Shown piece after piece: positions 8,614 to 15,767 of a DNA stretch of 35,150 bases. The stretch spans positions 1 through 35,150 of the forward strand of contig JAAYFU010000060.1 of assembly GCA_012728095.1 (NCBI GenBank), read 5' to 3'. The notes below the pieces were generated by a model. The model saw only the letters and a program-made list of their open reading frames with translations. It made no database searches and was not told the origin of the DNA. Numbering within the stretch: position 1 is the first letter of the stretch; every line of letters begins with the position of its first letter. A program made the translations under genes and the position numbers. Source of the stretch: Clostridiaceae bacterium. Lineage in GTDB: Bacteria > Bacillota > Clostridia > DSM-8532.

Positions 8614-11600
8614 ATGGCTAAAAAAACAATGGATGGAAACCAGGCAGCCGCCTACGCCTCCTATGCTTTTACCGAGGTGGCTGCTATTTTCCCTATAACT
8701 CCGTCATCTCCCATGGCTGAGATGGTGGATGAATGGTCGGCACACGGAAAAAAGAATATATTCGGCCAGGAAGTAAAAGTAGTTGAAATGCAGTCTGAGG
8801 CCGGGGCAGCCGGGGCTATGCACGGCTCCCTTGCGGCAGGAGCCCTCACAACCACCTATACGGCATCCCAGGGATTGCTCCTCATGATTCCCAACCTCTA
8901 CAAAATGAGCGGAGAATTGCTTCCCGGAGTATTGCATGTTTCGGCAAGGGCAATCGCCACCCATGCTCTTTCTATCTTCGGAGATCATCAGGATGTCATG
9001 GCATGCCGCCAGACGGGTGTGGCCATGCTGGCCTCTTCCAATGTCCAGGAGGTCATGGACTTAGGATGCATTGCGCATCTGTCGGCTATAAAGGCGAGGC
9101 TTCCTTTCCTTCACTTTTTTGACGGTTTCAGAACTTCCCATGAGGTTCAGAAAATTGACGTGATTGACTATGAAGACCTTGCTAAAATAGTAGATTATGC
9201 CGCCATAAACGAATTTCGGTACAGGGGTTTAAATCCGAATCATCCGGTAGTTCGGGGCACGGCCCAGAATCCCGACATCTATTTCCAGGGCCGTGAAGTA
9301 CAAAACAGGTTTTATGATGCCGTCCCGGATATTGTCGAGGATTATATGAGACAGATTAAAGAGCTTACAGGCCGCTGTTACCACTTGTTTGACTATTATG
9401 GAGCTAAAGATGCCGAATTTGTGATTGTGGCCATGGGTTCGGTATGCGATACAATCAAGGAAACCGTTGATTACCTTAATCAAAAGGGTGAAAAAACAGG
9501 AGTAATAACTGTTCATCTCTACCGTCCTTTCTCAGAGAAACATTTCCATGAGGCGCTACCAGGCACGGTAAAGAGAATCGCTGTATTAGACAGGACCAAG
9601 GAACCGGGATCTCCCGGCGAACCTCTATACCTGGATGTAGTTAAGGCTTTCCAAAACAGAAACAGCAAACCTCTTATTGTAGGAGGCCGTTACGGATTGG
9701 GCTCAAAGGACACAACCCCTTCCCAGGTAATTGCGGTTTTCAGGAATCTGAGCTCCGAATCCCCCAAAGACAGATTTACCATTGGAATTGTGGACGATGT
9801 AACCTATCTTTCTCTTAAGGAGGAAGATATCGTGGACACCACACCTGAAGGCACAATCAGCTGCAAGTTCTGGGGATTGGGTTCCGACGGTACGGTAGGA
9901 GCCAATAAAACCGCCATAAAAATTATCGGGGACAACACTGATAAATACGTGCAGGGATACTTTTCCTACGACAGTAAAAAATCCGGAGGTTCAACAATAT
10001 CCCATCTGCGATTCGGCCCAAGCCCGTTAAGAAGCCCATATCTTGTTTATCATGCGGATTATATAGCCTGCCACAATAAATCCTTTATATATAATTTCGA
10101 TATACTGAAGGGGCTTAAAAAAGGCGGAACCTTCGTGTTAAACTGCCCCTGGTCCGAATCCGAACTGGATCAGCATCTTCCTGCTTCAATCAAGCGGTAT
10201 ATTGCACAAAATGATATTAAGTTTTATATAATTGACGCTATATCCATCGCCTCAAAAATAGGACTTGGAAACCGTATCAACATGGTGATGCAGGCCGCTT
10301 TCTTTAAATTGGCCAATATAATCCCCGTTGATGAAGCGGTAAACTATTTAAAGAAATCCATCGAGGAAATGTACGGAAAAAAAGGGCAAAGAATTGTGGA
10401 TATGAACAAGGCAGCGGTGGATGAGGGAATCAAAGCTTTAATCGAGGTAAAGATACCGGAGGCATGGAAAAACGCGAAAGATAAACCCACGGAAGAAAAA
10501 GACGAGCCCGAGTTTGTAAAGAAAATTCAAAGAAAAATGGCAAGACATGAAGGAGACGAGCTTCCGGTGAGCGCCTTCAAAAACATGGAGGACGGCTCTC
10601 ACCCACTGGGAACCACGCGTTACGAAAAGCGCGGCATAGCCGTGATGCTGCCTTTCTGGGACATCGAGAAATGTATCCAGTGCGGCCAGTGTTCATATGT
10701 GTGTCCCCATGCCACCATCCGTCCTTTTGTGCTGGATGAGGAAGAAGTCAGAAACGCGCCTTATACCTTCAAAACCAAACCTGTTACGGGTAAGGGTCTG
10801 GAACATTTGTCATGGCGAATACAGATTTCTCCGCTGGATTGCACAGGCTGCGGAAACTGTGCCGATGTATGCCCCGCAAAAGGAAAAGCTTTGATTATGC
10901 AGCCGGCTGATGAATTGGTTCCTGCCGAAAGCGAAAACTGGGAGTATGCGTTAACGGTAAAGAATAAAACCGGTATATTCAATCCAAAAACAGTCAAGGG
11001 AAGCCAATTGTTGGAACCTTGCCTTGAGTTTAACGGCGCATGCCCGGGCTGCGGAGAAACCCCGTATATCAGGCTTTTAACCCAACTCTACGGTGACAGG
11101 ATGATGATAGCCAACGCAACAGGCTGTTCATCAATCTGGGCTGCCAGCTCCCCTTCAATAGCCTACAGCCCGAAAAACAACGGCAGGGGGCCTGCCTGGG
11201 CAAATTCATTATTTGAAGACAATGCCGAGTACGGGTACGGAATGTATCTCGGAGTTAAACAAATAAGGGAGAAGCTCGCCAGTCTTGCCCGGGAAGCCCT
11301 GAACTCCGATATTAGTGAGGCTGTAAAAGAAGTCTTAAGCCACTGGCTGGAGAATATAGACAATGGCGAATTAACAGTTGGCGCATCGGATGCCTTGGTT
11401 AAGGTACTTGAGAATTCAGAGCATCTTTCAAATCCTATATTGGCAAAAATATATGAGCTTAAGGATTTCCTGGTCAAGAGATCCTTCTGGATAATAGGAG
11501 GCGATGGATGGGCCTATGATATCGGATATGGAGGTCTGGACCATGTTCTTGCCTCAGGGGATGACGTCAATATCTTCGTGATGGATACGGAAATCTATTC

Positions 11601-12126
11601 AAATACAGGCGGACAGGCTTCTAAATCCACTCCCACAGCAGCCGTGGCCAAGTTTGCAGCTGCCGGCAAAAAAATCAAAAAAAAGGACCTGGGATTTATG
11701 GCTATGAGCTATGGCTATGTATATGTTGCTCAAATAGCTATGGGAGCCAATATGAACCAGACCATAAAGGCAATCACTGAAGCTGAAAGCTACAAGGGAC
11801 CATCCCTTATTATCGCCTATTCGCCATGTATAAGCCATGGTATAAGGACCGGTATGGGAACAAGTATGTTGCAGGAGAAGCGGGCTGTTGAGGCCGGTTA
11901 CTGGCAGTTGTACAGATATAATCCCATGCTTGCGGAGGAAGGCAAGAATCCGTTCATCCTTGATTCCAAGGAGCCTACAAAACCTTATAAGGATTTCATA
12001 ACCAGCGAAGTCAGGTATTCGTCCCTTAAGAACGTGTTCCCTGAGATCGCGGATGAAATGTACGAAATCTCAGAAAAACACGCAATGGAACGCTACAATA
12101 GCTACAAGCGCATGGCGGAATTGTGA
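8614..12126 (+). CDS. nifJ: Pyruvate:ferredoxin (flavodoxin) oxidoreductase
   Basis: A 1170-residue single-chain PFOR that oxidatively decarboxylates pyruvate to acetyl-CoA and passes electrons to ferredoxin, the central step of clostridial fermentation. Domains in order: pyruvate-binding/pyrimidine domain (AAIFPITPSSPMAEMVDEW), the transketolase-C-like domain (DRTKEPGSPGEPLYLDV), the gamma-like region (YDSKKSGGSTISHLRFG), two [4Fe-4S] motifs (CIQCGQCSYVCP and CTGCGNCADVCP), and the thiamine diphosphate domain with CPGCGE, NATGCSSIW, GGDGWAYDIGYGG and EIYSNTGGQ. All cluster and cofactor motifs are intact and the length matches the family. An AAAGGAG ribosome binding site precedes the ATG. It appears monocistronic; a weak TTGATC-16-TATGAA promoter may lie at 8525-8552. 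The 3' side is filled with repeats. Confidence 0.97.
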   Translation: MAKKTMDGNQAAAYASYAFTEVAAIFPITPSSPMAEMVDEWSAHGKKNIFGQEVKVVEMQSEAGAAGAMHGSLAAGALTTTYTASQGLLLMIPNLYKMSGELLPGVLHVSARAIATHALSIFGDHQDVMACRQTGVAMLASSNVQEVMDLGCIAHLSAIKARLPFLHFFDGFRTSHEVQKIDVIDYEDLAKIVDYAAINEFRYRGLNPNHPVVRGTAQNPDIYFQGREVQNRFYDAVPDIVEDYMRQIKELTGRCYHLFDYYGAKDAEFVIVAMGSVCDTIKETVDYLNQKGEKTGVITVHLYRPFSEKHFHEALPGTVKRIAVLDRTKEPGSPGEPLYLDVVKAFQNRNSKPLIVGGRYGLGSKDTTPSQVIAVFRNLSSESPKDRFTIGIVDDVTYLSLKEEDIVDTTPEGTISCKFWGLGSDGTVGANKTAIKIIGDNTDKYVQGYFSYDSKKSGGSTISHLRFGPSPLRSPYLVYHADYIACHNKSFIYNFDILKGLKKGGTFVLNCPWSESELDQHLPASIKRYIAQNDIKFYIIDAISIASKIGLGNRINMVMQAAFFKLANIIPVDEAVNYLKKSIEEMYGKKGQRIVDMNKAAVDEGIKALIEVKIPEAWKNAKDKPTEEKDEPEFVKKIQRKMARHEGDELPVSAFKNMEDGSHPLGTTRYEKRGIAVMLPFWDIEKCIQCGQCSYVCPHATIRPFVLDEEEVRNAPYTFKTKPVTGKGLEHLSWRIQISPLDCTGCGNCADVCPAKGKALIMQPADELVPAESENWEYALTVKNKTGIFNPKTVKGSQLLEPCLEFNGACPGCGETPYIRLLTQLYGDRMMIANATGCSSIWAASSPSIAYSPKNNGRGPAWANSLFEDNAEYGYGMYLGVKQIREKLASLAREALNSDISEAVKEVLSHWLENIDNGELTVGASDALVKVLENSEHLSNPILAKIYELKDFLVKRSFWIIGGDGWAYDIGYGGLDHVLASGDDVNIFVMDTEIYSNTGGQASKSTPTAAVAKFAAAGKKIKKKDLGFMAMSYGYVYVAQIAMGANMNQTIKAITEAESYKGPSLIIAYSPCISHGIRTGMGTSMLQEKRAVEAGYWQLYRYNPMLAEEGKNPFILDSKEPTKPYKDFITSEVRYSSLKNVFPEIADEMYEISEKHAMERYNSYKRMAEL

Positions 12127-12149
12127 TAAATGCCATTCTGAGCTCTTTT

Positions 12150-12228
12150 GTCATTCTGAGCATAAGCGAAGAATCTTTTGCGTTATCGTACAAGATCCTT
12201 CACTCCACTTCGTTCCGTTCAGGATGAC
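12150..12228. repeat. REP-like palindrome pair, locus B
   Basis: A forward unit at 12150-12175 (GTCATTCTGAGC ... AAGAATC) and a reverse unit at 12194-12228 (GATCCTTC ... AGGATGAC) face each other just after nifJ. Each has its own small stem and the two can also pair with each other into a longer hairpin, which might end nifJ transcription. A partial unit lies at 12132-12143. Confidence 0.75.
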
Positions 12229-12234
12229 AATGCT

Positions 12235-12451
12235 GGCGGGTGCAAGGTTTCTCATGGAGATAAGCCGATCTGCTTCGGAGGAAAGACCACCGAGCGGTAA
12301 CTTTATTGAAAATGTATGAGCGACCCGTAAGAGGAAGACCTCTCGGCCGGGACATGACGGAGCGCAAGCGGAGGAATGTCATAAAACGGCAATATTGATA
12401 TTGTAGACCTGGGTGCTTAAAGGCGTTCGAAATGAGATCCTTGCGCCCGCC
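12235..12451. repeat. 217-bp structured repeat element, copy 1
   Basis: Begins GGCGGGTGCAAGG and ends CCTTGCGCCCGCC, with the inverted ends extending to TTTCTCAT / ATGAGAT (about 20 bp). Inside are CTGCTTCGG paired with CCGAGCGG around an AGGAAAGACCA loop, GAGG-AAGA-CCTC, ATGAC ... GTCAT around GCGCAAGC, and CAATAT-TG-ATATTG. A second full copy lies at 21424-21636. The only open frame is not kept in the other copy because of indels. It may be a miniature transposable element or a structured RNA. Confidence 0.7.
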
Positions 12452-12467
12452 CATTTATTGGCATAAG

Positions 12468-12492
12468 ATCCTTCGACTTCGCTCAGGATGAC
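12468..12492. repeat. REP-like unit, reverse orientation, locus B
   Basis: GATCCTTCGACTTCGCTC then AGGATGAC. It sits between the full element and the truncated element, repeating the order REP unit then GGCGGG element. Confidence 0.7.
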
Positions 12493-12499
12493 ATCGGCA

Positions 12500-12535
12500 G
12501 GCGGGTGCAAGGTTTCTTATTGAGACAAGCCGGTT
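12500..12535. repeat. Truncated third copy of the structured element
   Basis: GGCGGGTGCAAGGTTTCTTA and the next bases through GACAAGCCGG match the first ~36 bases of the two full copies with a few substitutions, then similarity stops. It has lost the 3' inverted end. Confidence 0.6.
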
Positions 12536-12567
12536 TGATCCTAAGAATAGACCCGCTCAGATGAAAC

Positions 12568-12591
12568 AAAGGGAGCTTGACGCTCCCTTTA
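12568..12591 (-). terminator. Terminator of the 55-codon spore-surface-like gene
   Basis: AAAGGGAGC (12568-12576), loop TTGAC, GCTCCCTTT (12582-12590). On the minus strand it overlaps the stop codon of the small gene and is followed by a short, interrupted T-run; on the plus strand ATTTTTC follows, so it may work in both directions and also stop read-through from nifJ. Confidence 0.65.
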
Positions 12592-12756
12592 TTTTTCATT
12601 GCTATCGGCATATTCTTTAGCATTGTCAACCTGCACATCACTGGGCATACTTACTTTTGAAACCTGTTTAATGGATTCAATATTTGCCCATGCAGCCGTT
12701 TCATGCTTCTCAATCGGTTTAGCCATATGCTTTTCCTTGAATTTATTATCTGCCAT
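12589..12756 (-). CDS. Small DUF3787-like spore surface protein (55 aa)
   Basis: A 55-residue protein starting MADNKFKEKHMAKPIEKHET with a hydrophilic tail ending AKEYADSNEK. The block KPIEKHETAAWANI resembles DUF3787, a small clostridial family that includes a Clostridioides difficile protein described as a spore surface protein. There is no signal peptide or membrane segment. GAGGGAG lies 6-7 bases before the ATG and a terminator overlaps the stop codon, so it is a complete monocistronic gene. Upstream on the minus strand CATACATG (12810-12817) resembles the -10 region used by sporulation sigma factors, and CAGTATT ... AATACTG (12771-12795) can form a hairpin in the leader. The family match is from memory of the motif; expression during sporulation is inferred. 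Confidence 0.6.
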   Translation of the reverse strand: MADNKFKEKHMAKPIEKHETAAWANIESIKQVSKVSMPSDVQVDNAKEYADSNEK

Positions 12757-12845
12757 ATAAACTCCCTCAACAGTATTTTGTTTATTTTAATACTGCCCAG
12801 GTTATTATCCATGTATGCATGAAACGACTTATTTTTAAATTAGAA

Positions 12846-13322
12846 TTACTTGATTTCTGTTTTCCAAAGGCCATGGAGATTGCAATATTCATATATACTT
12901 ACATTGTTTGCCTTCTTTTCGGTATATACAAAGTTACAAGGCTGTCCCTCGCAATTGGGAATCTCGCCGTCCCCGTCCGTATATGGAACTTTTTCCTCAT
13001 CATAACTAAAATTGTATTCAAATTCAGCCTTTGGTTCCATTCCGGGTTTTAAGTATTTTATCTCAATCTTATCATCGGCTACCAACGCAATCCATTCTAT
13101 ATAGTGTTCAGGCACCATAGGATGAAGCACCGAACCCACTTCTACCTTTATTATATTGTTATCAACTGAAACAGCGGGTACATGCTTTTCCTTGGAAGCA
13201 TCGACTGTGTTGGCAACCAATTTTTCCATTTCCTGGCCGCAACATGTTAAAGTCCCGCCTCCGGTCTTGATTAAAGCGACAATGTTACCACATACCTTGC
13301 ATCTATAGAATATTTCGCCCAT
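12846..13322 (-). CDS. dfx: Desulfoferrodoxin (superoxide reductase) with an insertion
   Basis: A 158-residue superoxide reductase that reduces superoxide to hydrogen peroxide in the cytoplasm of anaerobes. The N-terminal desulforedoxin domain has the four cysteines C8, C11, C27 and C28 for a rubredoxin-like iron site. The catalytic domain has E45-K46-H47, H67, H73 and the C-terminal C147-NL-H150, giving the square pyramidal iron centre. The usual length is about 126 residues; the extra ~30 lie at about residues 105-140 (after AEFEYNF) and carry two additional cysteines, C124 and C129. The frame is uninterrupted, so this is an insertion, not an error. The start ATG has a GGAG-type ribosome binding site. 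It is divergent from the SLH gene. Confidence 0.93.
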   Translation of the reverse strand: MGEIFYRCKVCGNIVALIKTGGGTLTCCGQEMEKLVANTVDASKEKHVPAVSVDNNIIKVEVGSVLHPMVPEHYIEWIALVADDKIEIKYLKPGMEPKAEFEYNFSYDEEKVPYTDGDGEIPNCEGQPCNFVYTEKKANNVSIYEYCNLHGLWKTEIK

Positions 13323-13547
13323 AAATAACTCCTTTCTTCCTTTAAATTTATAATTTTGTATTTTGTATATTATTTGTTATTACCACAAAACTGTCCGGAC
13401 TAAACAAGAGAATTATTCCAATGCCGGAATCTAAGTAACGGAATCGTATACCGATTGACTTGTAAAACTGTTTTTAATATCATTATCCTATAGGCTGTAT
13501 CATTTTTTACTTAACGATATTTCATTTTATTGAAAGGTTTGATAGGA

Positions 13548-15287
13548 ATGACATATAAGAAATTAGTGATACTGTTTTGCCTGGTTCTGTCTCTGTTGAT
13601 TAATCCGTTCATTAATATCACAAAGTCATCGGCTCAGCAGGTCAAACCCTTTTCGGACGTACCGCCCAATCATTTTGCTTACGAGCAGATCCACCGTTTA
13701 AGGGAACTGGGTATTACCCAAGGAATCGGCAACAATATGTATGGTGTAGGCAGAATCATTACCCGGGGCGAGTTTATAACTTACCTGGTACGGCTTATGG
13801 GATGGGATATTATAAAGCCGGATAAGGGAAGTTTTAAGGATAACATGAATCCGGCCCACAATTTCTACGGAACGATTGAAACAGCCCTTGCTCACGGTGT
13901 AATCAAAAAGGACAGCGATTATTTCCGCACAGATGATCCTATAACCCGGGAAGAAATGGCAATTATGATCGTCAGGGCTCTCGGTTATGACACCCTGGCA
14001 GGTCAGCTTGATATACTTGAAAAACCTTTTGACGATGTCTCCAGGAATTACGGGTACATAACCATAGTCAAGGATTTAGGTATTACGGCAGGCACGGGTC
14101 CGAATACTTTCAGCCCCAACGGCATTGCGACAAGAGAGCAAGCTGCCGCAATGATGATCCGCATGTATGATAAACTCAACACTCCTATGCAAGAACTGCA
14201 TGCTTTCTATGCGATCAGCTCCTCAAGCCAGATTGACAAGTTTTCGCAGCTGGATTCCGTAAGTTTTGGCTGGGCTCAGCTGGAATATGACGAAAACACA
14301 AGGCAGGTCTTTATTAATACCGACGGAGGAGACAACTCCTACTACATACCGCAAGGATATGAGGAAGTGCTTAAAAAAGCTGCGGACAACAATGTTTCCC
14401 GCCAGCTTATGTTCTTCGTCAAAGATCAGAACATAATTGACCCTGACACCGGCAAAACCGTGAAACTGGCTGAATACATCGTTACACGCCCGGAAATCAG
14501 GAAGCCGGTGATTAACGCCATGGTAAGCATGGTTAATGAAACTAAAAAATATGGTTATTCCTTCAGCTTTGATGGAATGGTATCGGATTTTGAAGGGTTA
14601 AAAGGAGATACCCTGAAACAGGCATATAACGAGTTTTTAACAGAGCTTAAAGCGGAGCTTTCCAAGACAGGCAAAAAATTGTACGTGGCTGTCCATCCCA
14701 GGGGAAAACCGGGGCAGGTTTATTTTGACGGATATGATTATAGAACTATCGGCGAAATCGCGGACAAAGTGATCCTTATGGCCCATGACTACGATGCCGT
14801 TTCACTAAGCGAGGAAGAAATGCTGCGGGGTTACACCGACACTCCGGTTACCCCCATAGACGAGGTTTATTGCGCCTTGAAGAGCATTACAGACCCTGTT
14901 TCAGGGGTCCGGGACATTAATAAAATATGGTTGCAGCTTTCAATGGATACGGTTCAATGGAAGCTTAAAGACGGCAAAGTCATAAGGTCCGTTCCTTACC
15001 ATCCTTTATACAGCCAGCTGATACAAAGGTTCCTTACCGGAGTCCAGTTAAACTACTCTGAATACAGCCAGAATCCGTATGCCAAGTTCTATAATAGTGA
15101 AGACGGTACAGATAATGTAATCTGGTATGAGAACCAGCGGAGTATAGCAGCAAAGATTAAACTTGCGAAACTATTCGGAATAAAAGGGCTTTCCATCTGG
15201 AGACTGGGCAATATACCGGAACATAAGGATACCCCCGATATGCGGCTGGAACTTGATATTTGGGGTGAGATTATCAGTAATTTCTAG
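13548..15287 (+). CDS. S-layer-anchored GH18-like glycosidase
   Basis: A 579-residue exported protein. A signal peptide (MTYKKLVILFCLVLSLL then a cut near SSAQQ) is followed by three S-layer homology repeats beginning at VKPFSDVPPNHFAYEQI, GSFKDNMNPAHNFYGTI and KPFDDVSRNYGYITIV, with ITRGEF, ITREEM and ATREQA motifs, which bind pyruvylated cell-wall polymer. The C-terminal ~360 residues resemble glycoside hydrolase family 18: FDGMVSDFE at 341-349 fits the DGxxxDxE active-site pattern with Glu349 as proton donor, and later VILMAHDY and GLSIWRLG match other barrel strands. It probably acts on peptidoglycan or another N-acetylglucosamine polymer at the cell surface or in spores. I chose ATG 13548, 10 bases after AAAGG, over a TTG six codons upstream. 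The substrate is not proven. Confidence 0.85.
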   Translation: MTYKKLVILFCLVLSLLINPFINITKSSAQQVKPFSDVPPNHFAYEQIHRLRELGITQGIGNNMYGVGRIITRGEFITYLVRLMGWDIIKPDKGSFKDNMNPAHNFYGTIETALAHGVIKKDSDYFRTDDPITREEMAIMIVRALGYDTLAGQLDILEKPFDDVSRNYGYITIVKDLGITAGTGPNTFSPNGIATREQAAAMMIRMYDKLNTPMQELHAFYAISSSSQIDKFSQLDSVSFGWAQLEYDENTRQVFINTDGGDNSYYIPQGYEEVLKKAADNNVSRQLMFFVKDQNIIDPDTGKTVKLAEYIVTRPEIRKPVINAMVSMVNETKKYGYSFSFDGMVSDFEGLKGDTLKQAYNEFLTELKAELSKTGKKLYVAVHPRGKPGQVYFDGYDYRTIGEIADKVILMAHDYDAVSLSEEEMLRGYTDTPVTPIDEVYCALKSITDPVSGVRDINKIWLQLSMDTVQWKLKDGKVIRSVPYHPLYSQLIQRFLTGVQLNYSEYSQNPYAKFYNSEDGTDNVIWYENQRSIAAKIKLAKLFGIKGLSIWRLGNIPEHKDTPDMRLELDIWGEIISNF

Positions 15288-15336
15288 CGCCGTAAACTGC
15301 TTCATTAACCACTTTTCAGGAGACTGGTGATTAAAC

Positions 15337-15735
15337 ATGGACAGAACGATACTGCACTGTGATTGCAATGGTTTCTATGCTTCTGTGGAGTGTATTCTTT
15401 CGCCCGAGCTTAAAAATGTACCAATGGCAGTTTGCGGAAACCCTGAAAACAGACATGGAATAATCCTGGCTAAAAATGAACTGGCCAAAAAATATAATGT
15501 GCAAACCGCCGAGACCATATGGGAGGCAAAGAAGAAATGCCCCGATCTTGTATTGGTTCCGCCTCACCATGATGAATATAAAAAGTATTCAAGAATCGTT
15601 AATCAAATATACGAACGATATACCGATAAAGTTGAACCTTTCGGAATCGATGAGTCATGGCTGGATGTAACCGAGAAAAGTACGGAACCAATGCAATATC
15701 CTTTGGTTCAGCAATCAATAATTGCCTTGGTATAG
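15337..15735 (+). pseudogene. dinB: DNA polymerase IV, N-terminal fragment
   Basis: 132 codons that match the first ~115 residues of a Y-family polymerase: HCDCNGFYASVE with the metal-binding aspartate, the palm/finger segment through PPHHDEYKKYSRIVNQIYERY, and the catalytic FGIDESWLDVTE. After that the sequence diverges and stops, whereas the full enzyme has about 350-410 residues; thumb and little-finger domains needed for DNA binding are gone. A good AGGAGA ribosome binding site and ATG remain. The tail holds an inverted repeat, GGTTCAGC / GCTGAACC (15705-15712 and 15735-15742), at the break. The 3' part is not seen before the next gene at 15768. A short functional protein is unlikely, so this is called a deletion remnant. 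Confidence 0.8.
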
Positions 15736-15767
15736 CTGAACCTGCCGATGAGGATTAGACCATACCG

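Noticed and set aside
8661..8988. Antisense frames within nifJ
   Set aside because: They are shadows of a strongly conserved coding frame and have no start signals.
12258..12300. Resemblance of AGGAAAGACC in the structured element to the conserved GAGGAAAGUCC of RNase P RNA
   Set aside because: Only about ten bases agree, the other conserved RNase P regions are absent, and the element is repeated.
12235..12451. Group II intron or a HEARO/omega-type RNA
   Set aside because: No reverse transcriptase or nuclease frame is nearby and no domain V-like hairpin is visible.
12200..12454. An 84-codon open frame on the minus strand inside the structured repeat
   Set aside because: The second copy of the element has a 1-base and a 3-base gap and other length changes that break the frame; there is no ribosome binding site and the translation resembles nothing.
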